DNA of 64,000 bases, taken from Chimonanthus salicifolius. Lineage: Eukaryota > Streptophyta > Magnoliopsida > Laurales > Calycanthaceae. The stretch lies in NCBI GenBank assembly GCA_013350335.1, contig CM023533.1, positions 32,842,869-32,906,868 on the forward strand, written 5' to 3'. Below are positions 1-15,963 of this stretch, piece by piece (position 1 is the first letter of the stretch; each line of letters begins with the position of its first letter). The position numbers and the translations under genes were made by a program. The notes beneath the pieces were generated by a model. It made no database searches and was not told the DNA's origin. It saw nothing but the letters and a program-made list of their open reading frames with translations.

Positions 1-1460
1 AATTTGTAAAGTTTATCACATTCCTTTCAATTAATTCATCCAACAATGAGTAATTGTTCAAAGATACGAGTGAGACTAGTACGGCGGTCGGTTGGAAGAT
101 GTACTAGTGTGCTTCTTGAACTGTGCTTCTTTACAGGAATTTCTCTATGTGAATGGAAAGAATGTATTGATCTTGCTTGAAACCTCTCTATTTCGTTCTT
201 TTTCAGTTTCTAGTGTTTGTTGATTTATTTATTTCTCTCATTTTAAATGTTCACGATGGTCGTAATAAGTGACGTTCCTTACATAATCAGGTGTTATTTT
301 AAATAACTTATTTAGTATTCTAATCTCATAATGGCAATTGGACTTAGACAAATACATTAATATATAGTATATTATCGAGAGAGCAGGTTCAAGTTCGACA
401 CTACCCATCATCATCAACAGTCAAAAAATTAGTAAAATATAAACCTCTAAGAGCCATCAAATTTCAATTGGCAGTTTGTCAATCTTAAGCTTCTCTTGTG
501 TCATTTTCCCTCTTTCGTACACCATTAAGTTTCTCCAATGAATAAAAAGTTTCAACATCTATAAGGGAGATGGTCTTCAATTCTTCTGTGAAATTCAAGA
601 GAAAATAATGGGTCAAAAGAACATGAGGAATGCATGACCAAGAAATTAATCTTGATTTAATTATCCTTGTAAGTCATTATTGATCAAATATGATATCAGT
701 GTCCTATCATTATCAGCTGTTATTTTCTCATTTATTTAAGATCAATTTCTTGAATTTTTTATTTTTATTTTTATTTTTTAGATTATTGAGATATCCCCAT
801 CTCTCATAGAAGATCAGAGTGATCTCGACGGATTTATGAAGTCACCCACAAGCCTTATGTGTCCCGTCTAATCTAAAAAGTTCAAACCAATTAAAATATG
901 TATTACATGGCTCTCTATGTGTTATTTCCAAAACTGAAATATAATAGTTAATAGTCTCACTACTTATACTAAATCTCACATATCCATTAGATGTATTTTT
1001 TCGAATGTACAAGTTCAGCCTTTAACATATACATTAGTATTTATCATTCGAAATTTTAGGTCATTTTGAAGAAATCTACTATATGCATTTAGATTTTTTT
1101 TTTTATGATCGAAAGTGTTGAGGTGTCTCACACGACTAATCCTTTAGAGCATGTGAAAACTTTTCCAATAAATATATACCGGATAAAGCTAAGAGGAATG
1201 GCCCTTTGAAAGTCCCTTTTTGCTTTGAAAAAAAAAAAATCTAAGGTGCTTGTTGAAAACCCTCTTTTATCAAATTGGATCCTAAACTATTGTGATACAT
1301 GCTTCATCCTTTACTGTTTAGTATCTTCAGATCATAAACAATGACCTTATCCAATTGTACCAAATTAAAGACAGAATCCAATTCAGAGTTTCAGACCCAT
1401 ATTAAATGTCTACTGCTTTCAAATGTCTAACACTCTACCTCTAATCATCTGATAAAATAT
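1..1460. other. Intergenic, no gene recognised
   Basis: AT-rich plant intergenic sequence. No coding exon is recognisable on either strand. Near 381-410 there is a short stretch with a B-box-like GGTTCAAGTTC followed by CATCATCATCAAC, possibly a decayed SINE piece, but too little remains to call it. Confidence 0.5.
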
Positions 1461-1662
1461 GGGTAGCTACTTAGACACCTAACTTTTCTCTTAAGAGATA
1501 CCCCTATTTCAAAATTTTATGTAAATTTACTATTTTGGCCCACAGTTTTGTGTAGAGGAATTGTAAATTTTTAACAACTGAAAGGCAAAATGATAATTTT
1601 CACATAAAATTTTGAAATGAGATGTTTCTTAAAAGAAAATTAAAGTATCTAAATGGACACTC
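1461..1662. mobile_element. MITE with about 72-bp inverted repeats and 8-bp TSD
   Basis: A 202-bp foldback unit. The left arm begins GGGTAGCTACTTAGACACC. The right arm, reverse complemented, begins GAGTGTCCATTTAGATAC, and the arms stay similar for about 70 bp, including a shared TTTCAAAATTTTATGT block. Both sides are flanked by the perfect direct repeat TAAAATAT (1453-1460 and 1663-1670). An 8-bp target duplication fits a hAT-type non-autonomous element. No coding capacity is seen. Confidence 0.7.
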
Positions 1663-2880
1663 TAAAATATAAGACTGTGAAGCAAAAGATGGTTGAACTA
1701 CTTTATTCCTAATTTATACTTCAAATATCCATTTCAGTACTTTACATTTGCTGACTAAATATTCTATACCTAACCCTCAATTTGAAATTTTGACTAATCT
1801 AGAGGACATCATTTGATGAAGTGAGACAAACTCATAACTAGAACACCTGTTCATTATGAAAATGTTAAATGGAAAACCACACAATATGAGCTACATTTAT
1901 CCCAACTCAAGGGAATCGGCTTTCTTCAAACTTTTACCAAAGGTAATGCTCTGTTTTAATATTTGGAGGAAGAAAAGGTCAGCTTCTTTCAAAATTCCTG
2001 CTTTTGGATGTTTCTAGTGTGGCAGAATTGACTAGAATAAGTTTTAAATCCTAACTAAAATATGGAAAAGTAATTTAATGTTGTTCTCAGGTTTGTCCAA
2101 ACACAACTGACAGGAATGAGTAAAGCATATTATTTCCATTGACAGTAGGTGAAGAACCGATAGTATAATCTCGATTTATGGCATCTTCCACATTCAGGAC
2201 AGGCCCTGGACATAGGCCGCGTAGGCCAGTCGGCTAGGGCCCCCACACACTTGAACTCCTTAATATACCAATCACAAAGGGCCCCTTAAATCTCACTCTG
2301 TCTAGGGCCCCTGAGATTTTAGGGGATATCAGAGCCGGCCCTGTCCACACTGAGATTGAATTAAGTATTAATTGGCATAGTAGCAGATGATATCACTAGA
2401 TTGCAGATATTTGTTAAGAACAAAATGTACTGACTCTCTACATTCAAAGAGATATATCAATGAAAGTTCTTTGCACAGAGGAAAACACATGAAATGAAAT
2501 ATTATTTTTCCTGTATCTGACATTCATTCATATGGAATCTAACTTCATCTGTTTTCAGTACAACTAGTTAAAAAAAAAAAAATTAAGAACTCTCAAGTAG
2601 CTGCTGTTCTCCAATTAACAGCAAATGACCTCAAAAAAATTCACAGCATCGAAAGAAAAAATTGAAGGAAAATGGTAGTAGCTTCCCTTGATTAGTCGAA
2701 TAGATCTAAGATCATCTCTTTTTGTGGAAAATTCTTCGTGCACCCGTATATGTACCATGATTTTTACCCAGTGACATGGCGACCCTCATGGATGGAACAT
2801 CTTTTGTAGCCATTGAGTAGTCAATCATCGTCACTTGCCACATCGGCGCAGGGTTTAAAAATGAAAAGAAATATATATAT
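1663..2880. other. Intergenic / 3' flank of the CRK gene
   Basis: AT-rich sequence between the 1461-1662 MITE and the stop codon of the receptor kinase. It contains the small hAT-like element at 2195-2343. The last few hundred bases before 2880 probably hold the kinase 3' UTR (minus strand), but I could not fix a polyadenylation site. Short reading frames here show no family features. Confidence 0.45.
2195..2343. mobile_element. Small hAT-like MITE (CAGGGCCGG termini)
   Basis: A 149-bp element. The left end reads CAGGACAGGCCCTG. The right end, reverse complemented, reads CAGGGCCGGCTCTG, a terminal sequence common among plant hAT elements. The flanks TCCACATT (2187-2194) and TCCACACT (2344-2351) match at 7 of 8 positions, as expected for an aged 8-bp hAT target duplication. 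It is GC-rich against AT-rich surroundings. No ORF. Confidence 0.7.
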
Positions 2881-6759
<3,879 letters not shown>

Positions 6760-8385
6760 TGGAGAAGGCTAGAGTATTAGGATGTGATTGTTGGTGTTGT
6801 TATCTGGATCTGAAACTCCATGAGAGGATATTTTGCAGAGCAGTCGAGTATTTTTATTTGTTGACAAATACTGAGAATTTGGGGTCTGACGTTCACAAAG
6901 CACAAAGGGGCTGAGCATATTTGAAAATAACGGTCAGGCCATTTGAAATATACTTATTAGATATTTAAAATTTAAAAATCTAAAATGGTGAATTGGCCTC
7001 ACACCACCTCAAAAAATGGAATCTTTAACTCCATTTATGCTTAACTTTAATGACTCACTCTCTATAATTGTTTATTTTGAAAGATCTTCACATATTTAAT
7101 AATTAGTCAGATAAAATTCTCTTTAAATAAGCCACCTAAACACCTTGATCGTAAAGAGAAAAAAATTATTAATAGATAATTGGTAAAGAGGTTGCTCGAC
7201 CATCAATATGAAACGTAATTCTGCAAAGTCGAGTAAAATTTTACTAAATTGTCTTATTTCAAATTTATATTTAACTAACTCAACTCAAGTTTAGAGTCTC
7301 AACTTCTAATTTAATTAGAATCAACCTAACATGAGATACCATATATTCTTATTTGTAAATAACCTATTAAATATGAGTATTGACGTAAAAAAAACAGTAT
7401 TTTTAATAATAAGATATATCAGACATGTCCTTTTTATCTCCTTGTAATTAGTTAAATGATGAAATAGTATTAGTAGTATTTTTTGTTATAAAAATAGTAA
7501 CACTTTTATATTTTTTTTTGTATAAATATATAATTTTATAATATATTTATTTTGACCCATAGCATAAGATTAAATTGGACCTTTTCTTATCATTAATCAA
7601 ATGAAAAAAAATTGATGGTAAATTCGAACTCGGCCGACTATACCAAGTTTCCTTCGTGTACTTAAGTCACAGTCCCCTACCACAGTACCACGTCCCTCTC
7701 AATTTTCTTTTTTTAATTATTAGCAATATTTTAAAATTTTATCTTTCTAAACAGATAGAATATTTTAAGAAATTTATACACTCAAAGGAAAAAAAACAAA
7801 CCCTAAAAAGCAAAAACAATCATAAATAAAGTCCAGTCCAGACACCCAAAAGAGCTCAAAACCTTAAACTACCTTAAACTACCCATATCTCGAGTTAGAA
7901 AAACACATAGACCCACAACCCGGGACCAGGGAAGGATCCAACAAGGGTTTAGTGTTCGAACCCGTAACCTCTCATTTCTTAAAGTGAGAGGCAACCAGTT
8001 AAACTACAACTGATCTATTATATTTAATTGATCTATTATTAATTAATTGATTTATTAGTTAATTAATATTATTATACCGTATTATATTGATGTGACGAAT
8101 TTAATCGATTTTGAGTATGATTAAACCTCAATTCAATTCTATTTAACTCAATCTTTTCTAAGAAGATTTTATCCACGAGTTTATTTATAAAAATATTGAT
8201 CACAAATATCAAAAAATTATAGCAAATCAAGAAGTTAAAGATTCTTGAGAATATGAGAGAATATGAGATCTAACATAGTAACATTAGTCACTTTCCTACA
8301 TAACCACCCAAAACCAGGAATCTCAAATGCGTTTTAAATGAGAAAGGATGACCCACGTTCTCTTCCATGAAGAAGCTTTAAATTA
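6760..8385. other. Upstream flank of CRK gene and intergenic DNA
   Basis: The 5' flank of the minus-strand kinase followed by AT-rich intergenic sequence. A TATA-like AATAAAAATA (minus strand, near 6851-6861) and a TTGAC core at 6861-6865 could belong to the kinase promoter, but neither is decisive. Around 7620-7700 a B-box-like GAGTTCGAATT (minus strand) suggests a decayed SINE. No coding exon is recognised. Confidence 0.4.
7907..8020 (-). mobile_element. tRNA-derived SINE fragment
   Basis: On the minus strand the sequence has an A-box-like segment TAGTTTAACTGGTTGCC and, about 35 bp later, the B box GGGTTCGAAC, the internal RNA polymerase III promoter layout of tRNA-derived SINEs. The spacing and the GTTGCCTCTCAC segment resemble the SINE copies at 9471, 14342 and 54718. 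I could not find a target duplication, so the ends are approximate. Confidence 0.5.
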
Positions 8386-8445
8386 GCAGGTGAACGTGTA
8401 CGACAACATTTACGTGCAGGTGAACGTGTACAACAACATTTAGGT
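8386..8445. repeat. Tandem duplication, 30 bp x 2
   Basis: Two adjacent 30-bp units begin GCAGGTGAACGTGTAC at 8386 and 8416 and differ at only two positions. They sit directly against the ATATCGG-type MITE that starts at 8447. Part of the second unit (TTTAGGTG) was used as the target duplication of that MITE. Confidence 0.85.
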
Positions 8446-8446
8446 G

Positions 8447-8782
8447 AGGGGTCGAAATATCGTATCACTCGATATGTATCGATTTTTCAGGGTCAAATGA
8501 TATCAGTCGATATGATATGTAATAGTCAATAAAAAAGGTTATCGGTCGATATGACCGATATTCAGACTAAATAAAAATTGGTATTTAAAATTTATTTGAA
8601 TTTTTTAAAAAAAAAACAAAAACCGATATGGTTTTTTTACGATTTTTTATGATTTTTCATGGTTTTGAATATCGGAGGAGAGAGAAATGCAATAAAATGG
8701 AAAAAACGGATGAAAGAGAAAATTATCGACCGATATTTTGGCCGATATTTGCATATCGGTTATAGCATATTTTGGACCCATG
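8447..8782 (-). mobile_element. ATATCGGCCGATA-family MITE, copy 1
   Basis: A 336-bp element that starts AGGGGTCGAAATATCG and ends with GGACCCATG. It is flanked by the perfect 8-bp direct repeat TTTAGGTG (8439-8446 and 8783-8790). The interior repeats TATCGGTCGATA-type palindromes. The segment around 8660-8730 (GGAGGAGAGAGAAATGCAAT, then AACGGATGAAAGAG) is the reverse complement of part of the copy at 42356-42557, so the two are one family in opposite orientation. No ORF; an 8-bp TSD suggests hAT. Confidence 0.75.
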
Positions 8783-8790
8783 TTTAGGTG

Positions 8791-9470
8791 TATTCCCATT
8801 AGTGTTGAAAACTAAGTGAAGAGCTCTACACAAAGATTTTGGGGCATAAAATATACATAAAGATTTTTATTAAATACTAAGATATCGAGGCATTCTATTT
8901 TACTTCGTAAGGTATCTCACTTAACTAATTTTTGAAGTATGTGTAAACATCCATATCCACAAACGCCGAGTACAAATTATGGAGAGTGATATTTTTGTGT
9001 GAAAAAAAAATATACACAAAAATTTGATTAAAAAAAAAAAGGTAAAGAAATGCACTTATCATTTCTTTTATAGTTCTTTTTACCATTATTCTAACCATTT
9101 GATTTTGTAGGTTGTTAATCATAAGTTAAGTAGGAGATGTCCAAATTCTCGGTAAGAAATCTCTCCACTTCTCTCCATTCAAATACAACCAGTGACATAC
9201 TGCACAATTTTCATTGTTTTTTGAAACTCCATGAGAATATTGTATAAAACTTTAAAAAAAAAATTGAAATGTGAATGTAGTGACATCAATACAATTTTTT
9301 TATGGAATTCTTCTAATCATAATCATTATCATCATCAAAATTAAAACTTCATTTTTTTTTTAAATCAACACTTTAAATTCTATTTCTCTATTGAACTCGA
9401 TCGTAAATCATATAATCACTCTCTTTATCATATACCACATCTTCTTTTATTTCTTTCCTTTGTATTTTCA
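8791..9470. other. Intergenic, nothing recognised
   Basis: AT-rich DNA with several A and T runs. No coding, RNA or repeat structure that I can support. Confidence 0.4.
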
Positions 9471-10020
9471 ATGGTACGTCTGGGAAACCGTGAGATACCC
9501 ACTGTAAAATCCCCACATGTGAGTCCACTACCCATAGGGAACATTGTCACAAATCTCGTTCTCGGGATATTAACGGCAATTGTTAATAGCGGGATATTTT
9601 CAAATTCTCAGATTTTTATTGGGAATTTAACAGGAAACTCTCGCGGAAAATATACTATTTAAAAATAAATAATGTGGCCGAAGTTTGAAAACATAGATGA
9701 TATTTCATAAATAAAAAATGTATATTTGGCCCAAGCGTTTTTAACGGTAAAATCTCACGATTTTAATGAGAATTTATCGTTTCTCGCGATAAAACAATGT
9801 TTTTAACTGGAATTTACCGTTAAAAATGGCAAACGCGATAAACTCGAGTTTTTAACGTGCAAAAGCTATTTTGCAGATATTTTCGTGATAAAAATAAAAA
9901 TATCCAAGATATTTGTTATATTGCTAGGGAATACTAAGATTAAGTCATGGGGGCTCGAAACCACAACCTCCCGTTTTCTGAGACGAGAGGCAGCGAGTTG
10001 AACTACACCTATCTCATCTT
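9471..10020 (-). mobile_element. tRNA-derived SINE interrupted by a MITE
   Basis: Minus-strand SINE. The 5' (right) part carries the A-box region TAGTTCAACTCGCTGCC and the B box GGTTTCGAGCCC (about 9950-10010). The 3' part lies left of the MITE at 9542-9923. Without the MITE and one target copy, the joined parts align along their length with the SINE at 54718-54890: shared GGGAAACCG, CCCCCAC and CCCTAGGG/CCATAGGG blocks in the same order. This is an empty-site argument for a nested insertion. Outer ends are approximate. Confidence 0.65.
9542..9923. mobile_element. CATTGTSAC-family MITE, copy 1
   Basis: A 382-bp element with terminal CATTGTCACAAAT and, reverse complemented from the right, CAATATAACAAAT. 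Flanking 8-mers ATAGGGAA (9534-9541) and CTAGGGAA (9924-9931) match at 7 of 8. The interior is rich in TTTTAACGGTAAATT-like and CGCGATAAA motifs that recur in the copy at 15386-15724. No ORF. It interrupts a SINE. Confidence 0.7.
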
Positions 10021-10629
10021 CTAATGGAAGTACAATTAAACTTATGGAATTTCCTTAAATCTTCTTATTTTTAAAATATATGTATCTACATATTTTTTTA
10101 ACATATTTTAATTTATTTTTTATTTCATTGATGTTCCCTTAATATTTCAGAGAAAGAAATTATAATATTTGGAACAATCATTGTACATTAATTTTGGAAT
10201 GAGATGGTTATTATGACATTTAATGTGTGTGAGACCCTAACCACATGGGTCCTCACACAAATAGAAAGGCTAAGTGAGACTATAATGGGAAATCTATTTT
10301 TGTCTTTGGCGTCCAAAGAAAGCATTACATACACTTGACACTTGTCACTTTTCTAAGAAGAACAGAGAGATTATAAAAGGGGCCCAGTGCAAAGTCCACC
10401 GACCTTGACAAACTTTCAAATGTCATTTTCCTTATTTATTGGTTCTTGACATTTTGGGCCTTGCCATTTAATTGAAATGGATTAATTTTATAAGAGTCTA
10501 ATTTGCATAAAATTTAACATCATGAGTTGATTGTAATTTCTAAATTAATGATGTCAACTCAAATGAGATTTAAATCTAATACTAAAAGATGATGGATCCA
10601 AATAAAAATCTACTAAAATCCAATTTAAT

Positions 10630-10786
10630 ATAGGCCGATATGATTGCAATATCCAATATATATCATCCAATATATATCGTCTGATATATACATCGCTGAC
10701 ATCGTTCGATATCGGTAGTTTTAATTAACAAAAATAAAAGAGAGAGATTCTGCGGTCGATATATCGATCAATACTGATATTTCAAC
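10630..10786. mobile_element. ATATCGGCCGATA-family MITE, copy 2 (degenerate)
   Basis: Contains repeated GATATCGG, CCAATATATATC and CGGTCGATATATCGATC motifs and a GAGAGAGAT block following a T-rich and A-rich stretch, in the same order as the copies at 15964 and 41672. The ends are eroded and no target duplication could be fixed, so coordinates are approximate. Confidence 0.5.
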
Positions 10787-10789
10787 TCT

Positions 10790-13700
10790 TAGGGTCAAAT
10801 AATAATTTTACTTTTTCTTTCCTTAAAAATGTATATTTAATTATTTTTTTCTCATAATTAGCCTGCTCCCTGAGAAAATATTTTAAAAAAAATTAGGGCA
10901 CTCTCGTAGTTAATGAAATGTAAGAGGTTTAAATCGATGCTTAAAAATTAAAATGAATAATTTCTTCGTTTGGGCCAAACTAGTCTTCTGTATTGACCTT
11001 GTGACTATGAAGGGATTTATCTGGAATTCTGGAAATCAGTTTCCCACTCTATCTTCCAGAAACAAGCAGTTTAGTAGTCCGTGGGAGCATGTTTATTAGA
11101 ACCCTAACCCCAAATCCCCATTGCTAAATTGAATACTGAATCCAGTTTAAGATGGGCCATCAAAACCCCACCTATAACAATACTAGTCTGACCTGAGATA
11201 ATTTATCTACCTGACTTGCGTCAATTTGAGCTGGTTTACTTTATATTTTAGTTTAACTGTAATTTGATCAATTTATTTTGGGTTGAGAATCATATATTGA
11301 AATTAAGTGTAATGTCATATTAAAATTAGGACATGAGTGAAAGTTTTATTTTAATTAGTCTATTTAACCTAATTCTAATTTAATATCTCTCACTTACATT
11401 GATATTTCTCAACTCGAAGAATCGTGTAAGACTCAAGTCAATTTATTCAATAATTATAAGATATTTGTGGGGGTTTAAATTTCAATAATACACTTTATAT
11501 ATCGCTAATCCTCTATGAACTCAAAAGAATCCTATTTCTTCGTCATCATCTATCATTTTGGACAGTATCAACTGAATTTGAGCCAATCTTAACTTAATAT
11601 ATGCCCCGAAAACCAACTTAACTTTAATAAATTTAACTCAACTAAATTTCAAATTTAATAAAGTATATTAATTTTTTAAAAACTCAAATTTTAGATAATG
11701 AGTCTTTCTTTAATTCAGAGAGGGTTGATCTGAGGATCAAGAAACTCCTCTTATGAAGGAAGGTCTTTGATTTGATTCACACTCAAACCTCTCTGGATCA
11801 TTTCCAATGAAATTACTTCTCATCAACTTATCCAGCATGTGTGGATTGAGAGGTTTATACATATTCGTAGGGATTAGTCTTGACTCCAATATGGAGTGAG
11901 AATACACAATGTGAAAAATAAAAAATTCTTTAGTTATGAATTTCAGTCAAAATTTAAAGTTTTGACAAAAAAATTCAGTCTAAATTTGTTTAATATATAT
12001 ATATATATATATATTTAGATTTAGACGGACTTAAAAAAATCCAATTCAATGTCACATGTTAAAGTAAAATGGGAAGATGAGGACTATTATATTCTATACT
12101 CCATAGTACTTGCGTACGGACTACTGTATATTTATGTGCCTGTAATCAAGATTGTCACGCCTTTGAATTTGATGCTGTGGCCGGAAAATTTTAAGGCATT
12201 CCGACGCCTTTTCCGAAAATTATGTGCCAAGTCATCTCTGAGTTGGTTCTCTATCCATCTGAAAGCGTCTCAGCCGTCCACGTGCTACTGCCTATCTGTT
12301 GGAGAAATGAGACAGCTAACAAATGTAGAGAATCCACTGCCAAAATTGAAAAGCCTCAGATGTTTGGACGGTCAAGATTTGGTATATCTATTATTGTCTG
12401 CTGCCATATCATTCTTTAGTGGGACCCATCAAACGTTATTATGTAGTCATGTCACACGAGAGTGACGACAGTACAGAATGTACGAAAGTAACACTTAAGA
12501 GACAGGAATAAATAAATAATTAGAATTGATTAAGAAAATCTGAAATGGATAAAGGTGAATTTTGCTCAAAACGACTGAACGGTGGCTTATCCATTGTGTA
12601 CTGTTTGTTAATGAATTACCCTGGACTTTTAATCATAGTTTTTAAATAATTTAAAAAATAAATTTTGACAGTTTTTTATAAATTTATTTATTTAAAGATT
12701 GTGATCATAAATTCACACTAATTTCTATAAACTAATTCACAGTGAATAATTTCTTGATCAAGATTAATTAATTATTTACTACTTATTATACTTGTAATCG
12801 TTAGACATCTAAACAAATCACATAAAATGAACAGCTTAAATAAGAGTGTGGATTGTCTTTGGTTCAATAGCATTTGTATTTGTTCTAATAAATATAATAA
12901 TATAATATAAAATCTACATATGTACAGAGTGTTAATAAAAAAAATAATTAGATTTTATATATTATTGCTCAAATTTGAGTTTTTGGGCTGAATCGGACTT
13001 TAATGTAGTAAGTCCAGCCCAACCCAATTCATATTTTATTTTGAAGTTTTGAATTTAATTGAAAATGAGCCCGCGCCTAGTATAGGTCAAACTAAACTCA
13101 AAATTTTCCAGTTTTTTCACCTACATTTTAGGAAATGGTTTAATTCAATCCGACCTAAATTAGTATTTAAGATGATTCAATTCTTGAAATAGTCTAGCTT
13201 GTCCAAGAACTATTATAATTGTTATTTATTTTATTTTTACCCAACATCTTTTTCTTCAAACATGTTATTGAGTTTTGGTGAAGAGCACATGCCAATGGAT
13301 TGAGTTTGGATTTAGGTTGGTCTAACTTGGATTCGAGTCAACAATCCCTAATCCATTACTTATATTAAATGAATTCATCGAATAAAAGTGTCTGTCACTT
13401 CAAATCTATTTTGGATTAGATCACTAATCTTCAACAAATCACTTATTTATTTTTTGGGCCAAGCCTCCTAAACTCATACCCTCTAAAACTAATTAGTTTG
13501 GATTTATCAAAACCGATTTACTCATTTAACTAAATGGGTTAAATTACTTATCCAAACCAAACCTATGTAAACTCATTTAGACATTTAGCTCAATTTTTTT
13601 TTTAAATATAAGAAAAAATAGTTAAATTGTTGAACTCTTTTTTATTATTGAGTTGTTGAACTGCTAAACTGCTAAGTTGTCAAACTGTTAAATATTCAAC

Positions 13701-14341
13701 AGTTATTCCTGAATAAAAATGTTGAGTGATTAAAAAATAAATCTTTTCATTTCTCAATAGTACAGAGAATTTGTTTTAAAGGACTTTCTACAATTATCTC
13801 ACAACTTTTAAATTACAAAATTGATTAATGAAAATATTTTCCTATTTTTATTTTATTTTCATGAAATTTCTATATATCTCAGGTGTTACCAATGACATAG
13901 GTAATACTTCTAACTCACTAAATCTAATCTTTTAGCTATTTTGATATAAAATTTTCCTTCAAGTAAAATTTTTCAACTTCAAACTCATTATATCTCCTTT
14001 GTAAAATTCTTTTTATGTTTTAGGGCTTCTTTCAAGTAATTTCATTATTTTTTAATCGAGACCTGTCAAAGTCTTCCAACTCCAAATCCAATTTTAAAAT
14101 CCTTTATTTATATTTTTATCCACTTTCAAACAAATTTTTACATTTTTAATTCAGTAATATGACAAAAGAGTAAATCAATCCAACTCACTAAATCTAATTT
14201 TGAGATCTTTAATATATTTTAATATTTGTTATAATTTTTCTATTGTTAGATATCCATAAAATTATGTCAATCATCTTCGAGTTCTTGTAGATTTCAACAA
14301 CATCTCAAATTTGCAAATCACATCATTATCTTCAGATATTT
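10790..14341. other. Long intergenic stretch without a recognised gene
   Basis: AT-rich, with a (TA)n run near 11996-12013. A 138-codon reading frame lies at 12049-12465, but it has no recognisable domain, no compositional bias toward coding and no splice context. The GC-richer block 12150-12470 contains an imperfect palindrome near 12185-12225 and a CACGTG at about 12278. It may be an old transposon remnant. Confidence 0.45.
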
Positions 14342-14506
14342 TTCTTTTGAATTTATGTGTGAAAAATCTCAACACAATTCTACTAAAACCCCCACGAGTG
14401 GTACCTTTACCCTTTAAGGTATCACCAAAGTTAGTCCGTAGAGTTCGAATTTGACACCTCCCGCTTCCTAGAGTGGAAGGTAACCATCCGAACTAACCCA
14501 CGAGAG
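14342..14506 (-). mobile_element. tRNA-derived SINE with 17-bp target duplication
   Basis: A 165-bp SINE on the minus strand. It begins CTCTCGTGGGTTAGTTCGGA (A-box region) and has an AATTCGAACTC B box further in. The direct repeat ATTATCTTCAGATATTT flanks it exactly (14325-14341 and 14507-14523), typical of target-primed reverse transcription. The related copies at 9471 and 54718 share the CCCCCACGRGTG block. Confidence 0.85.
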
Positions 14507-14731
14507 ATTATCTTCAGATATTTGAATTTTAAAATTTGCAACAAAATTTATGAATCACCTATTGGAAGCTTTTGGGTTAGAAAGCGAGGCAAGTTAAATA
14601 AGTTAATCTCCAATTTACTTTCCTTGGTGTCCCATTGGCCATAAATTGCATAAAATCAAGGAATTTGGCAATCTTAGGGAAAACAAATATAAGACATAAT
14701 CTAGAGTTGGAAGAGTACTCTTATTGGAAAG

Positions 14732-14915
14732 TGATTGGTGCACCAATATTTTTACTCTTAATGCATCAAATTTATATAAAATACTCATTTTATCCAAACT
14801 TTTCTTTTTTTTGGCTTTCTTTAATCTCTCCTTTCTCTCTCTTCATTTGTTGGGTAAAATAGACATTTCAAATAAATTTAGTGCACCAAAGATAAAAATG
14901 TTAGTGCACCAATCA
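14732..14915. mobile_element. MITE with about 63-bp inverted repeats (GGTGCACC)
   Basis: The outer ends are TGATTGGTGCACCAA and its reverse complement TTGGTGCACTAACA-type arm. The arms match imperfectly for about 63 bp around a T-rich loop. The total is 184 bp, non-coding. No clear target duplication, so superfamily is unassigned. Confidence 0.65.
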
Positions 14916-15129
14916 AATCTCGCTTATTAAATTTGGTGAGTAAAATAATTTTAATTAATGTTGTGGTGGGTCAAATGGCTAATCAAATTTAGATGGCTAT
15001 AAACTTCAAAAGCAAATCTCTTTTAAAATAATGCCATGGGAAAGAGACTTCCTTTGATAAATTAGAAAATTTAATTTTCAGGTAAGATATGAGATTTGTA
15101 AACCCAACTTTCAGTGTAGTCTAGTTTGT

Positions 15130-15818
15130 TGAATTTGCTGGTATCGCGCTAGATGATAATGCCACCGGAAGCGCAAGTGGATGATTTTGCCATCCACTAA
15201 AATGGATAACCACCCTCACAAAAATGGATAATCATCATCTTTGAAGGGTCTTCTAATTTAGACTCTTGAAAGCTAAAATTGTCATGTGCAATTGGCTTTA
15301 TGAAATTCTTCAATTTAGTTCTCTTATCTTGTTCACCAAAACCCCTAGCATTCAAAGAAATGATCTTCATGAGATAACTTGGGAGCATTGTGACGATTAT
15401 CGTTTTTAGAATATTAACGACAATTGATAATATCGAGATATTTTTAAAGTTTCAGATTTTTATCCAGAAATTTAATGGAAAAATCTCGTGAAAATTATAA
15501 TATATAAAAATAATAAAAATATTAATAGAATAAAAATGGTAATAAGAAATTTACTTAGATATTATCGCGATACTTACTATTTTTCGCGTTTTTAATGAGA
15601 TTTTATCGGAAATTTACCGGGAATTTATCGTCGTGGCGGTAAAAACACGTTTTTAACACAGTAATAGTATTTTGCCGATAAAAACGTAGTAAATTTGAAA
15701 ATACCCCCGATATTTGTGACAATGCATGGGAGTAGCCATCTAAAGTGTTGAGAGCAAGAATAGGGCCCACACGAGTGTCTAAAAAATTGATATTATTTGT
15801 GCATTTTATGCTCTCCAA
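15130..15818 (-). mobile_element. L1-type LINE fragment (endonuclease start), interrupted by a MITE
   Basis: On the minus strand the frame starting near 15370 reads MKIISLNARGFGEQDKR and then QESKLED. This is the start of the APE-type endonuclease domain of plant L1 ORF2 proteins (family pattern MKIISWNVRGLG, QETK). Further downstream, near 15160, a shifted frame reads ASGGIII, also expected for the domain, so the copy is frameshifted. The part at 15733-15818 lies upstream of ORF2 and is separated from it by the MITE at 15386-15724. It is a dead, 3'-truncated LINE remnant. Confidence 0.7.
15386..15724. mobile_element. CATTGTSAC-family MITE, copy 2
   Basis: A 339-bp element with ends CATTGTGAC and GTGACAATG. 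It is flanked by CTTGGGAG (15378-15385) and CATGGGAG (15725-15732), 7 of 8 identical. It shares the interior TTTAATGGAA, CTCGTGAAAA and TTTACCGGGAATTTATCG motifs with the copy at 9542. It is inserted a few bases upstream of the LINE ORF2 ATG on the minus strand. Confidence 0.75.
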
Positions 15819-15963
15819 AATAATTTTTTACTTAAAATAGATTTTCTAGAGATTTAGAGTTTCAGTTGCAATTTCTCTTGTAATGAAAACATGTACAACT
15901 ATAGGAATATTAGTTAATTTTACATTATTAAACTTTTCAATATAAATTTTTACTAGTGTAAAC

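Noticed and set aside
12049..12465. 138-codon plus-strand frame
   Set aside because: No domain, no splice context, no start context and AT-rich flanks; treated as chance or a transposon remnant.
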